Below, piece after piece: positions 1 to 8,573 of a stretch of 64,000 bases of DNA. Every line of letters starts with the position of its first letter. Position 1 is the stretch's first letter. The notes beneath the pieces are model-generated. The model searched no databases and was not told the origin of the DNA. It saw only the letters and a program-made list of their open reading frames with translations. The position numbers and the translations under genes were made by a program. Where the stretch lies: the NCBI RefSeq assembly GCF_002949735.1, contig NZ_CP026681.1, positions 7,346,501-7,410,500 of the forward strand. The letters are read 5' to 3'. This DNA is from Nostoc sp. 'Peltigera membranacea cyanobiont' N6 (GTDB lineage: Bacteria; Cyanobacteriota; Cyanobacteriia; Cyanobacteriales; Nostocaceae).

Positions 1-1077
1 ACCGCCGATGAAACCACTACCCGCACTAATTGCAGTCATCAGTAGCTTCACCACCAACAGCACCACCAAGAGGGAAAGGGGAAACTCCACATCCTGAAGC
101 ATCGCTTCTACAGTTTCATAACCCACACCCAGAATTTGCGGGAAATGCAAAGCAACTGCGCCAATTATCACACCGCCAATAATTGGATGAATCGGTTCAG
201 GAATTCGTCCCAAAAAGGCAAAACCTGGAACCTTCCCAGCAAAGCAGGCTTTTGCTACCCGAATAGATTGAGTATAAGCCAGAGAAACAAGACTCGCTCC
301 TAAACCCAAGCCAAGATAAAGGGGTAATTCCAAAGGACTGCGGACTTGGTAAGCAGGTAAATCAAAAGCAGGTTGTGCGCCCAAACCAATTTGGGCAATT
401 AATGCTGCTACCACCGCCGCTAGCAGTACTACACTTACCGCAGAAGTAGCAAAAGATGTCGCCCCCATCACCACCTCTAGGGCAAAAAATACTCCAGCAA
501 TGGGAGCATTAAATCCCGCCGCCAGTCCAGCTGCCGCGCCAGCACCCAACAGCAAACGTTGTCGCTCTTGAGATACATTGAGAATCACAGAGAACAACAT
601 CCCAAAATTTGCACCAATTTCTACACTTGGCCCCTCTGGGCCTAAAGAAGCACCGCTCCCCAAGGAAACAGATGCGGCCAGCATTTTTGTAACTGGTCGT
701 AGTGGTCGCTTAATCTCTGTTCCCTGAGAGGCGGCGATGAGAGATGAAAGTCCAGGGCCAAAATCTTGAGTGCGCCATCGCATCAAGCCAACGATTAACC
801 CGCCAAGGGTGGGAACGCAGGCTAAAGTCCAAGCACCCCAGATACCGATTTGACCCATTAAATTTTCCAGCATTAGCTGGTGAATCAACTGGATTAAATA
901 ATGAAAGGTGACTACACCCATACCAGCACCACCGCCAATGAGCATGGCTAAAAACAGGACAACGGTTTCTGGCGATGGTTGAAAACGATTAATGAGTTGA
1001 GCTAAACGAGTGGAAGGTGTAGGAAAGGCAGGTTGTTCCGTTACCTTCCTCAGTTGAGTGGGAGGCAAGAGAGTCAT
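1..1077 (-). CDS. ClC-type chloride channel/transporter (3' end outside window)
   Basis: This is an integral membrane anion channel or exchanger of the ClC family. Reading the minus strand from ATG at 1077 gives about 359 residues with no stop before the window edge, so the C-terminus is missing. Seen: hydrophobic segments, the selectivity-filter signature GSGASLGPEGPSVEIG (GxEGP with the gating Glu), and NAPIAGVFFALE, both diagnostic of ClC proteins. It differs from the second ClC-like protein at 47.9-49.2 kb, which has GREGT and a fluoride riboswitch; this one has the canonical chloride-type filter. No riboswitch is visible upstream. Substrate (chloride, other halide or nitrate) cannot be told from sequence. 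Confidence 0.9.
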   Translation of the reverse strand, partial: MTLLPPTQLRKVTEQPAFPTPSTRLAQLINRFQPSPETVVLFLAMLIGGGAGMGVVTFHYLIQLIHQLMLENLMGQIGIWGAWTLACVPTLGGLIVGLMRWRTQDFGPGLSSLIAASQGTEIKRPLRPVTKMLAASVSLGSGASLGPEGPSVEIGANFGMLFSVILNVSQERQRLLLGAGAAAGLAAGFNAPIAGVFFALEVVMGATSFATSAVSVVLLAAVVAALIAQIGLGAQPAFDLPAYQVRSPLELPLYLGLGLGASLVSLAYTQSIRVAKACFAGKVPGFAFLGRIPEPIHPIIGGVIIGAVALHFPQILGVGYETVEAMLQDVEFPLSLLVVLLVVKLLMTAISAGSGFIGG

Positions 1078-1557
1078 TGAGAGGCGGGGTAAATGTAAGA
1101 AAAAATTTAAATTTTTATCTGTTACTTATCATTGTGAGCCATTATTTAGCAACCAGACAAGTAGACTTTATTTGCTTGATTTACAAAGTTTTAGCCAAAA
1201 ATGTCATTGTGCAAAATTTTTGTGGGGAGAATGGTTAAATGCGAGACAATTGTTATTTGAGGGTCAGCGATGCCTTAGTTGGATATCGCTGTGGCTAGTG
1301 GGGAACACTATTCTTTCTAGAGACAACAAAGTTTTTGTGGGCTGGGTGAACGCACCCGCAAACATTAACTAGGAGTCATCCTTGCTTAAATCTAGCTATA
1401 CTCGTGTTGCGACCATTGAGCCATCCTTGGTAGTAATACAATGTATGTATGATTTATGGCTGATGTCAGACCATACTTGAAAATCTGCTAAGTATCGATC
1501 GGAATTCAATATAGCTATTGTTATAGAGCGAGTAAATGGACTAGGCGGACGAGGTAA
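1078..1557. other. Intergenic region, no gene seen
   Basis: About 480 bp between the divergent ClC gene and the zinc-ribbon gene. It should contain both promoters. Short open frames here lack a ribosome binding site and recognisable protein character. Nothing else was recognised. Confidence 0.5.
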
Positions 1558-1944
1558 ATGAATATACACACCTTTGATAATCATTATGTTACTTGCCCAA
1601 TTTGCCAAAGAAATGCTACACCCAAACCAGTTAAAACGCGCATGGGCTTATTTTGTTGCCCCTATTGTCAGGAACGGCTAGTAGTTTGTCAAAGCGGTCA
1701 TTATGTCCGCGATCCATTTACTTGGAGACAATTGATGATTGCTTCGTCGCTACGTCGTCAAAGCCGACCTTTAGCCAGGATTCTCAGAGATTTTGTCTTG
1801 CTCAAGCGCCCAATGGTAGCCTTGGCTGTGGGAAGTGCCATTTTCTTTAGTGCGATCGCCCTAACTCAAGAAAAGACAAGCTACGATCGCCAAATCTTTC
1901 CGACAACAGAGAAAGTTAATCAACCAGAAAACAAATCTCAGTAG
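1558..1944 (+). CDS. Small zinc-ribbon membrane protein, function unknown
   Basis: A 128-residue protein. The N-terminal third has two Cys pairs (CPIC and CPYC) spaced like a zinc ribbon, followed by a basic stretch and one hydrophobic segment near residues 90-105 (MVALAVGSAIFFSAIAL). A polar tail follows. This suggests a single-pass membrane protein with a cytoplasmic zinc-binding head. GAGG lies just before the ATG and supports the start. A strong hairpin downstream (2013-2048) probably ends its transcript. I do not recognise a named family; a conserved cyanobacterial hypothetical is likely. Confidence 0.7.
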   Translation: MNIHTFDNHYVTCPICQRNATPKPVKTRMGLFCCPYCQERLVVCQSGHYVRDPFTWRQLMIASSLRRQSRPLARILRDFVLLKRPMVALAVGSAIFFSAIALTQEKTSYDRQIFPTTEKVNQPENKSQ

Positions 1945-2012
1945 ATGGATTAATTTGGTATAAATCAAATCTTACTTTGATTTTTGTAATATTATAACTA
2001 AATACTTTTATG

Positions 2013-2048
2013 AAACCGTGTCTTATTACCCAAAATAAGACACGGTTT
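2013..2048. terminator. Long perfect hairpin, probable transcription terminator
   Basis: A 15-bp perfect stem (2013-2027 with 2034-2048) with a 6-nt loop sits between two convergent genes. The stem ends in a short T run on the plus strand and in A/T on the other, so it could serve both directions. Confidence 0.6.
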
Positions 2049-2141
2049 TACATCATGTCCGCTTTAATATCCGCCTTGGTACAAGGAGGCTGGCATCCAC
2101 CTGTAGACGATCCTCGTCTTTGACGCTTGAACTAGCGATGT

Positions 2142-2729
2142 CTATAGCTGCCAACATCTTGCAACAACTATAAGACAACGATCTCCTATAAAAAGGTATG
2201 GCGCAAAACCACAATTAGAATCATCATCATCTTCCATTTTATAGAAGATAATCTCCTCTCCTAAGCAAGGTTGCACAGATTTTAGCCATATAGTAAGTGA
2301 TTCTTCTTCTGACTCATCTGGACGGAATGTATCTTGCATCCAAATTGCAAAATCAAGCGGCTCAAGCACTTCAGCTGCATCTTGCATATCTTCCTCAGTC
2401 CACCATTCAGGTAAGTAGGAATAATCATAGTCATCTGGATAAAGATTTCGGCAAAGTGTCAATAAATCAATAATTTCGATTTCTGTAGTCTCTTCGTCGC
2501 CATCAAATAGTGTAAAGTCTTCAGGTTTTGTAAAAACTCGAATATCAACTACTCCGTGGTTCCAGGTTTTTCTGCGACCTAGTAGTAAATCTAGACAATT
2601 CTGCATTATTGGATCAAAACCAAAGTTTGGAATTATGTATGTATCGCCAATTTGGATAGCCTCTTTCGCGTAGGATTTAGCAGCTTCACCATGCTGCTGC
2701 ATTAGTTTTTCTAACTTTTCAGGACACAT
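2142..2729 (-). CDS. Acidic hypothetical protein
   Basis: A 195-residue soluble protein, rich in Asp and Glu throughout, with Trp-containing patches (EWWTEEDMQD) and a DDDD run near the C-terminus. No signal peptide, membrane segment or catalytic motif was seen. The composition resembles immunity-like or SMI1/SUKH-type acidic proteins, but no motif confirms this. It stands alone, with no toxin-like neighbour visible. Length and codon use support a real gene. Confidence 0.55.
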   Translation of the reverse strand: MCPEKLEKLMQQHGEAAKSYAKEAIQIGDTYIIPNFGFDPIMQNCLDLLLGRRKTWNHGVVDIRVFTKPEDFTLFDGDEETTEIEIIDLLTLCRNLYPDDYDYSYLPEWWTEEDMQDAAEVLEPLDFAIWMQDTFRPDESEEESLTIWLKSVQPCLGEEIIFYKMEDDDDSNCGFAPYLFIGDRCLIVVARCWQL

Positions 2730-2973
2730 ATCTGCAACGCCGATTAAATGCGTAACTCCGACAAATCTAAAGTTTTTTTACTTGCTTAAACTGTGTTAAA
2801 AGCTGATTCATAAAAGTTTTACCATCAATTCCTTTTCCCGTTTCAAGTCTTGCGTTTTTCTATGATAGAGCGTTGATAAGTAAGATCCCTGATGTCTTAA
2901 GTTGGGTTGATGCTTGAAATAATCTTGCTGAAAAACGGGAAGACTATGGTTACTCCCTAATGGGGGAATTTCC

Positions 2974-3606
2974 ATGAAAATCCTGAACACCAAAATGCTC
3001 AATAAATCTCTGCTTAATTTTTTAATTTTGCCTGTCTCTCTAGTTCCCTGGCTGTCTATGGGAATACTGGGAAATTTCCAAGCCAATGCTTTACCAGGGC
3101 AAAGTACAGAGGAAGTAGGCACTTGGATTAAAGCACATCCGACACTCCAGCCGAGGAGTGGGGAGAAATTATTTGTGCAAAAGACTGATACTGCTGCTCA
3201 AAGATTCACTTTTCAAGCGTCGGTATTGCCCCCTGGGAGAGTGGAATTTTCTAAAGACCGTAGCACAATCCGCAGTGAGCGTATTTCCATGTATGATGCC
3301 ATTAACGGCATGTCATTTGCGCGTCTCCAGGAATCCTTGCGGGTAATTTATGGCTTGGAGATTTATCAAGACTACGATCGCGCCCAAATAGTGTACGAGT
3401 ATCCCAACCAGAAGGTAGTTAACTCGGCGCGTCTAGCCAAAACTCCCATCCGGGAAGCTTTAAAGGGAGAATTACGAGTAGGCGATCGCTATGTATATTG
3501 GGTGGAAATTGCCCAACCCAAGACTGGCAAAGCTTTTACCGGTCAAATGACGGTTTTTCTCAAAACTGACTTAGACAAGTTAGAAAATGAACTGCAAGTT
3601 CGTTAA
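2974..3606 (+). CDS. Exported hypothetical protein
   Basis: A 210-residue protein. The N-terminus has a short basic region, a hydrophobic core (LLNFLILPVSLVPWLSMGIL) and an ANA-L site near residue 38, which together form a signal peptide. The mature part has alternating beta-type patterns and no metal or catalytic motif. It probably acts in the periplasm or thylakoid lumen. A purine-rich sequence before the ATG supports the start; a second Met at codon 8 is possible. It looks like a conserved cyanobacterial secreted protein of unknown role. Confidence 0.7.
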   Translation: MKILNTKMLNKSLLNFLILPVSLVPWLSMGILGNFQANALPGQSTEEVGTWIKAHPTLQPRSGEKLFVQKTDTAAQRFTFQASVLPPGRVEFSKDRSTIRSERISMYDAINGMSFARLQESLRVIYGLEIYQDYDRAQIVYEYPNQKVVNSARLAKTPIREALKGELRVGDRYVYWVEIAQPKTGKAFTGQMTVFLKTDLDKLENELQVR

Positions 3607-3703
3607 TGGATATTGGGCATTAGGTATTAATTATTCTCCCTCGCTCTCTCATATTCCTTTGCCCCTTATCCCTTCTCATTCAATAAATTACTGAAATGGT
3701 GTT

Positions 3704-4072
3704 CTATAGTTTTCCTAAGCTTATAGGAGCTAGGGTTTGCCATATACCTGAAAAGATACTTTCAGATGCTAAGGAAATTCGGAGCAAATCTTCCTTTAGT
3801 AGTGGCGGCCAATCTATGCCAGCTTTACGCCCTGCGGCAAATAGCTGTTGTGCCTTAATGCTTAACTGATAAAGGGCCAAAGCCAGTTCTCGGTCTAGGG
3901 TCTTGGCATCTTTAAGAGCTTCAAACACCACTTTCAATGCCAACAAAATTGAGGTGATCTGACCGGGTACCGGCGGTTTTCCCTGTTTCATACGCGTTAA
4001 CAGCGCATCTGGGTTTTCCTCGGTTGTAATTGTCTGATCTATGAGGAGTTTCCGAGCTGTTTCGTAATTCAT
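3704..4072 (-). CDS. Conserved hypothetical protein
   Basis: A 122-residue, mainly helical soluble protein without Cys or visible catalytic motifs. It begins MNYETARKLL and has a proline-containing linker (KQGKPPVPGQ) before a helical half. Divergent from the small gene at 4286. Real-gene status rests on codon use and length; no function can be assigned. Confidence 0.6.
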   Translation of the reverse strand: MNYETARKLLIDQTITTEENPDALLTRMKQGKPPVPGQITSILLALKVVFEALKDAKTLDRELALALYQLSIKAQQLFAAGRKAGIDWPPLLKEDLLRISLASESIFSGIWQTLAPISLGKL

Positions 4073-4285
4073 GTAGTCAGTTTAGCGTACATTTTGCTTC
4101 AGCAGTAATACTTAATTAAAAAGTCATAAAATTGGCTTCTAGTTATTTATAGCAATCTCATTTGATTTGTGAAAAGATATGCTTGGGGAAAATAATGGGG
4201 AATTTGCGATGCTCTAGGTTAACCAGATAGACTGACTTATAATAATATCTTTGAAAAATACGTCCCGCTTGGAATCAGAAGCAAA

Positions 4286-4522
4286 ATGATATCACTGAAT
4301 TTACTAGAAATTGAACGCTCCGTCCGTGCCTTGTCTGTGGAAGAACAACTTTGGCTGCTAGAAAGTATTGCTAGACAAATCCGAGAAGATGAGTATACAA
4401 AAGAACAATTGGCTGATACCAAAAATCCTGAAGAACAACTGCAAGTGATGGTTGGTGAGCCAAATATTTCAACAGAAACTGCTGTGGGAAATGATGAGTT
4501 TGCAATTTCTGAAATTCTCTGA
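4286..4522 (+). CDS. Small antitoxin-like protein
   Basis: A 78-residue protein. The N-terminal half (ERSVRALSVEEQLWLLESIA) has the amphipathic helical pattern of small addiction-module components (PIN/RelE-partner type, 'LP.eEr..Lae.l'). The acidic tail is typical of disordered antitoxin C-termini. No toxin gene follows within 500 bp, so it may be an orphan. The functional call is inference from pattern only. Confidence 0.45.
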   Translation: MISLNLLEIERSVRALSVEEQLWLLESIARQIREDEYTKEQLADTKNPEEQLQVMVGEPNISTETAVGNDEFAISEIL

Positions 4523-5066
4523 TATGTAAAAGTAAAAATGATGAGTTTGACAGATTTAAAAAGTTAAATATACAGCTTTTATAGATTCTCTCGTTTCTCT
4601 CGTTCCCAGTCTCTGACTGGGAATGCCTGATGAGGGGACTGCCGCTTCTTGACTTGTAGCAGAGGTATCAATGTCAAAGCATTAATTGATTTATTGTCAA
4701 ATTTTTGATTTTAACAAACTCCATAAATATAGTATTTTATTACAACTAAAATTTAGGATTGCTATAGTTGCCAACCAATAAATACCATAGATATTTTCTG
4801 CATTTAGTCTTGAAGATTTATTTTTGTTTCATTTGTCTTTACGATTAAACCCCATTATGGTAAAGGGTAGGTAAAATCCGCTCTCTGATGTTGCTAATAA
4901 ATAGGGCAATAGGGGCAATCTCGGAAAAACAACTTACCAAGGGTGCTCATTACATTGTTTGAAGTTATGTAGCCTTTTGATTACGGCCTATCAACCACTG
5001 CGGTAAACTATGCGTTGATTATGATTCTTTCGCAGAGAAGAACACTCGAAAGGAGCGGTTTTTTCA
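4523..5066. other. Upstream region of psaC
   Basis: About 540 bp without a supported gene. It contains a short inverted repeat around 4595-4630 (TTCCCAGTCTCTGACTGGGAA) and AT-rich sequence, and should hold the psaC promoter and a long leader. The psaC ribosome site AAGGAG is at about 5051-5056. No other element was recognised. Confidence 0.5.
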
Positions 5067-5312
5067 ATGTCTCATTCTGTCAAAATCTACGATACCTGCA
5101 TTGGCTGCACCCAATGCGTCCGCGCTTGCCCTACTGATGTACTTGAGATGGTTCCTTGGGACGGCTGTAAAGCTGCTCAAATTGCCTCTTCACCCCGTAC
5201 AGAAGACTGTGTTGGCTGTAAGCGCTGCGAAACCGCTTGTCCCACTGACTTTTTGAGCATCCGGGTTTACCTGGGCGCTGAAACAACTCGCAGTATGGGT
5301 CTGGCTTACTAA
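5067..5312 (+). CDS. psaC: Photosystem I iron-sulfur subunit VII (PsaC)
   Basis: PsaC binds the two terminal [4Fe-4S] clusters (FA and FB) of photosystem I on the stromal/cytoplasmic side and passes electrons to ferredoxin or flavodoxin. The 81-residue length is exactly that of the family. Both cluster motifs are present: CIGCTQCVRACP near the N-terminus and CVGCKRCETACP in the second half. The C-terminus RVYLGAETTRSMGLAY is typical. AAGGAG lies about 10 nt before the ATG. It is monocistronic here, followed by an inverted repeat and then glmS. Confidence 0.99.
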   Translation: MSHSVKIYDTCIGCTQCVRACPTDVLEMVPWDGCKAAQIASSPRTEDCVGCKRCETACPTDFLSIRVYLGAETTRSMGLAY

Positions 5313-5319
5313 GAAGTTG

Positions 5320-5406
5320 GTGCCGAGTGCTGAGTGCTGAGACAAAAAGAAGTAAATCAAAAAAACTAATTTCTTGATTCTTCACTCAGAACTCGGAACT
5401 CGGCAC
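5320..5406. repeat. Inverted repeat downstream of psaC
   Basis: Two roughly 22-nt arms (5320-5341 and 5385-5406) made of 'gtgccgagt/gctgagt' units are inverted around an A/T-rich centre. This is likely a folded 3' end of the psaC transcript or a small dispersed repeat. The rest of the 5313-5698 gap holds the glmS upstream region and no gene. Confidence 0.5.
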
Positions 5407-5698
5407 TTAAGACTTGGAAGTGTGGCAATAGCAAGCACCTTTAGCGTCGTAGAGTGGATACTACCCACTTTGCGAAATCTTAATTTTAGATTGGGGATAA
5501 AAATCTCTGGGTATCCAAATCCTAAAAGCCGTATTTGTGCCGTCAGCTTTTAACCTGACGGGAAATCCACTGTAAAAATCCATAACAATACCTAGTGGTT
5601 GGGGAGTAATATTACTCCCTTTTTTTATTTGCAAAAAGTCAAGTTTGTGCTGAACACTATACTGGATTTAATCATCCTGAAAAAAAGCGGTGCGAACA

Positions 5699-7579
5699 AT
5701 GTGCGGAATCGTTGGATATATAGGCACTCAAGCGGCCACAGACATTTTACTGGCTGGGCTGGAAAAACTAGAGTACAGGGGCTACGATTCTGCTGGAATC
5801 GCCACTGTTTGGGAAGGTGAGGTTAATTGTGTGCGGGCAAAGGGTAAACTGCATAACTTGCGTTCTAAACTGGAACAAATAGAAACTCCCGCCCAGATTG
5901 GTATTGGTCACACTCGCTGGGCAACTCATGGTAAACCAGAAGAATACAACGCCCATCCCCATTTGGATACGGCAAAGCGAGTGGCGGTTGTGCAAAATGG
6001 CATTATCGAAAATTACCGCGACTTACGCGAAGAACTTAAAGGAAAAGGACACCAGTTTGTTTCTGAAACTGATACTGAAGTAATTCCCCATCTCATAGCC
6101 GAATTTTTAAAGCATATTCCCCCCTCATCTACCTCATCTCCCTTCTTAGAAGCAATTCGCCAAGCTGTTAACCACTTACATGGGGCATTTGCGATCGCAG
6201 TTATTTCTGCTGACTACCCCGATGAATTGATTGTTGTCCGCCAACAAGCGCCTTTGGTAATTGGTTTTGGGCAAGGGGAATTCTTTTGTGCATCTGACAC
6301 GCCTGCGATCGTTGCTTACACCCGTGCGGTGCTACCTCTGGAAAATGGCGAAATTGCCCGCCTTACACCTTTGGGCGTTGAGATTTACAATTTTGCTGGC
6401 GACAGGTTGAAAAAACAACCCCGCCTGCTCAACTTCAATCCCGCAATGGTAGAAAAGCAGGGATTCAAACACTTCATGCTCAAAGAAATCCACGAGCAAC
6501 CAGGGGTAGTAAGAGCTAGTTTAGACGCTTACTTTAATCCAGTCGAATCTACCGAATCGCCAATCAATCTTGGTTTACCTGCGGATTTTTACACTGATTT
6601 AGAACAAATTCAGATTGTCGCCTGCGGTACGAGTTGGCACGCAGCATTAATCGGCAAATATTTAATCGAACAATTAGCAGAAATTTCAACTCAAGTACAT
6701 TACGCTTCTGAGTATCGCTATGCACCATCACCCATCACGGCTAACACATTGATTATCGGTGTTACCCAATCAGGCGAAACTGCCGATACCCTAGCAGCTT
6801 TAACAATGGAAAAAGAACGTCGCCAAGGGAAAGAACCCAAATATCAAGCGCGACTATTGGGTATTACCAATCGACCTGAAAGCAGCCTCGGTCATCTAGT
6901 GCCGCATGTCATCAGTACTCTAGCGGGAATTGAAATTGGAGTGGCGGCGACAAAAACTTTTACTGCTCAACTGATGGCATTTTATGCTTTGGCATTGGAT
7001 TTAGCGGCTCGTCGTCAGACTGTTTCAAAAGACACATTAGATAAAATTATTAATGGGTTGCGGCAGATTCCCAAAGAAATTGAGGCGACTTTGGCAAATC
7101 AAGAAAGTTTAACCGAACAGTTAGCCCACGAATTCGCCGAAACCAAAGATTTCATTTTTATAGGAAGAGGAATTAACTTTCCCATTGCTTTGGAAGGAGC
7201 ATTGAAATTAAAAGAAATTAGCTATATTCACGCCGAAGGTTATCCGGCTGGAGAGATGAAGCATGGCCCGATCGCACTTTTAGATGCGAAAGTACCAGTA
7301 GTTGCGATCGCAATCCCTGGTACTGTGTACGAAAAAGTTATTTCTAATGCTCAAGAAGCCAAAGCTAGAGATTCTCGGTTAATTGGCGTGACTCCCGTCA
7401 ACGATGGCGAAGCTGCGGAAATCTTTAACGATCTTCTTCCCATCTCTCATGTAGACGAATTACTTTCTCCGATTCTCACAGTAGTTCCTTTGCAACTATT
7501 GGCTTATCATATTGCCGCCCGTCGCGGTTTGGATGTCGATCAGCCCCGGAATTTGGCCAAGTCTGTAACGGTGGAATAG
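5699..7579 (+). CDS. glmS: Glutamine--fructose-6-phosphate aminotransferase (isomerizing)
   Basis: GlmS makes glucosamine-6-phosphate from fructose-6-phosphate and glutamine, the first step towards UDP-GlcNAc and peptidoglycan. The start is set at the ATG giving Met-Cys-Gly, because Cys2 is the N-terminal nucleophile of the glutaminase domain. An upstream in-frame start would bury it. Seen: the glutaminase domain (CGIVGYIG, GHTRWATHG), two SIS isomerase domains (ACGTSWHAA, SGETADT, EGALKLKEISYIHAEGYPAG by parts), and the C-terminus DVDQPRNLAKSVTVE, which matches the E. coli protein as I know it. The conserved 3' end is the classic Tn7 recognition site, and a Tn7-like element is inserted 26 bp after the stop. 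Confidence 0.98.
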   Translation: MCGIVGYIGTQAATDILLAGLEKLEYRGYDSAGIATVWEGEVNCVRAKGKLHNLRSKLEQIETPAQIGIGHTRWATHGKPEEYNAHPHLDTAKRVAVVQNGIIENYRDLREELKGKGHQFVSETDTEVIPHLIAEFLKHIPPSSTSSPFLEAIRQAVNHLHGAFAIAVISADYPDELIVVRQQAPLVIGFGQGEFFCASDTPAIVAYTRAVLPLENGEIARLTPLGVEIYNFAGDRLKKQPRLLNFNPAMVEKQGFKHFMLKEIHEQPGVVRASLDAYFNPVESTESPINLGLPADFYTDLEQIQIVACGTSWHAALIGKYLIEQLAEISTQVHYASEYRYAPSPITANTLIIGVTQSGETADTLAALTMEKERRQGKEPKYQARLLGITNRPESSLGHLVPHVISTLAGIEIGVAATKTFTAQLMAFYALALDLAARRQTVSKDTLDKIINGLRQIPKEIEATLANQESLTEQLAHEFAETKDFIFIGRGINFPIALEGALKLKEISYIHAEGYPAGEMKHGPIALLDAKVPVVAIAIPGTVYEKVISNAQEAKARDSRLIGVTPVNDGEAAEIFNDLLPISHVDELLSPILTVVPLQLLAYHIAARRGLDVDQPRNLAKSVTVE

Positions 7580-7605
7580 TCTATTAATAGAGGTAGTAGC
7601 GTTTA
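7530..7605 (+). other. attTn7-type attachment site (glmS 3' end and insertion point)
   Basis: The end of glmS encodes the invariant DVDQPRNLAKSVTVE tail that TnsD proteins read in Tn7. The insertion point is 26 bp beyond the stop codon, a spacing much like Tn7 in E. coli. Bases 7593-7605, joined to 36128-36138 beyond the element, rebuild a 24-bp perfect palindrome that was the target. It was probably the glmS terminator stem, now split. Confidence 0.85.
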
Positions 7606-7673
7606 TGTGGAGGAATAATTCGGTTGAACAATTAATAATTCGGCTAAACAATTAATAATTCGGTTAAACAATA
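7606..7673 (+). repeat. glmS-proximal transposon end (Tn7 right-end equivalent)
   Basis: An 8-nt terminus is followed by three directly abutting 20-bp repeats at 7614-7633, 7634-7653 and 7654-7673 (consensus AATAATTCGGTTGAACAATT). Tightly packed sites near tnsA match the Tn7 right end, where TnsB binds. These sites overlap the likely tnsA promoter, so TnsB may repress its own operon, as in Tn7. Confidence 0.9.
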
Positions 7674-7733
7674 ACCCTTTACAGAGTACGCTTGTATTAA
7701 GAAGATATGCGATCGCTCTCAGGGGTTATTTTT

Positions 7734-8552
7734 ATGGTTAGAGGCAGAGGAGAATGGACGCAAGCCAAATTTGAGCGCTATAGAAAAGAAGGTCGTGGGC
7801 GGGGGAGTGGTAAAGACTATAAGCCCTGGATTACAATCCAAGATTTTCCCTCGAAAGGTCGGTCGTCTAGGACTCCTGGCTGGAAAAGCAACCGAGTACA
7901 TCATTTCTTGTCAGACCAAGAAAAACGATTATTTTATTTATTTGAGTGGTCAGATGTCGTCACAGATACAAGAGAGCAATTCCCTCTAGACGACCTTGAC
8001 CTAGCGATGAGTATTGCTACGGAGATGGGTATAAAGTATCCTGTAGACCTACAAAGTGGTACTCCTTATGTCTTAACAACTGATTTCATGCTTACAGTAA
8101 ATCAGAATGGAAAGCAGGTTCAGATTGCCCGAACAGTTAAGCAATCAACAGAGCTAGAGAAAAAGCGAGTAATTGAAAAATTGGAATTAGAGAGGCGGTA
8201 CTACTTAGCAAAAAGCATAGACTGGGGAATTGTTACAGAAAATGAAATTCCAAGGCTATTAGCGGAAAATGTTGAGTGGATTCATTCTGCCTATAATTTA
8301 GAAGCAAATTCTGAAATGGATATTCCCCAATTGCATGAGCTAGGAACTATTTTAAAATCCAAGCTTCAGGAACACGATACGGCAATAAATAGAGTAACTA
8401 CCGCTCTAGATAAAGAAATGAATATCAAGTCTGGTACATCACTTTACATGTTTAAGCATTTAATTGCCGCAAAAAAAATCATTATAAATATGTTGGAGAC
8501 AAAAATATCTGCTTGTCCTTCCAGCAAAGTTATCGAAAAAATTATATTTTAG
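7734..8552 (+). CDS. tnsA: Tn7-like transposase subunit TnsA (5'-cleaving endonuclease)
   Basis: TnsA cuts the 5' strand at each transposon end and with TnsB gives cut-and-paste transposition. About 272 residues. The restriction-endonuclease-like fold is visible: an acidic residue in EKRLFYLFEWSDVV, TREQFPL, then Asp in TTDFMLTV and Lys in ARTVKQ, matching the E...D...QxK pattern. A winged-helix-like C-terminal half follows. AGGGG precedes the ATG at 7734; an in-frame ATG at 7707 is the alternative. It is the first gene of the transposition operon and is separate from tnsB, unlike the fused TnsAB of some other CASTs. Confidence 0.9.
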   Translation: MVRGRGEWTQAKFERYRKEGRGRGSGKDYKPWITIQDFPSKGRSSRTPGWKSNRVHHFLSDQEKRLFYLFEWSDVVTDTREQFPLDDLDLAMSIATEMGIKYPVDLQSGTPYVLTTDFMLTVNQNGKQVQIARTVKQSTELEKKRVIEKLELERRYYLAKSIDWGIVTENEIPRLLAENVEWIHSAYNLEANSEMDIPQLHELGTILKSKLQEHDTAINRVTTALDKEMNIKSGTSLYMFKHLIAAKKIIINMLETKISACPSSKVIEKIIF

Positions 8553-8573
8553 AAATATTATTTGATACGTAAG

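Noticed and set aside
1..1077. Second fluoride exporter
   Set aside because: It has the chloride-type GxEGP filter and no fluoride riboswitch upstream.
4286..4522. Complete toxin-antitoxin pair
   Set aside because: No toxin-like reading frame follows or precedes the small antitoxin-like gene.
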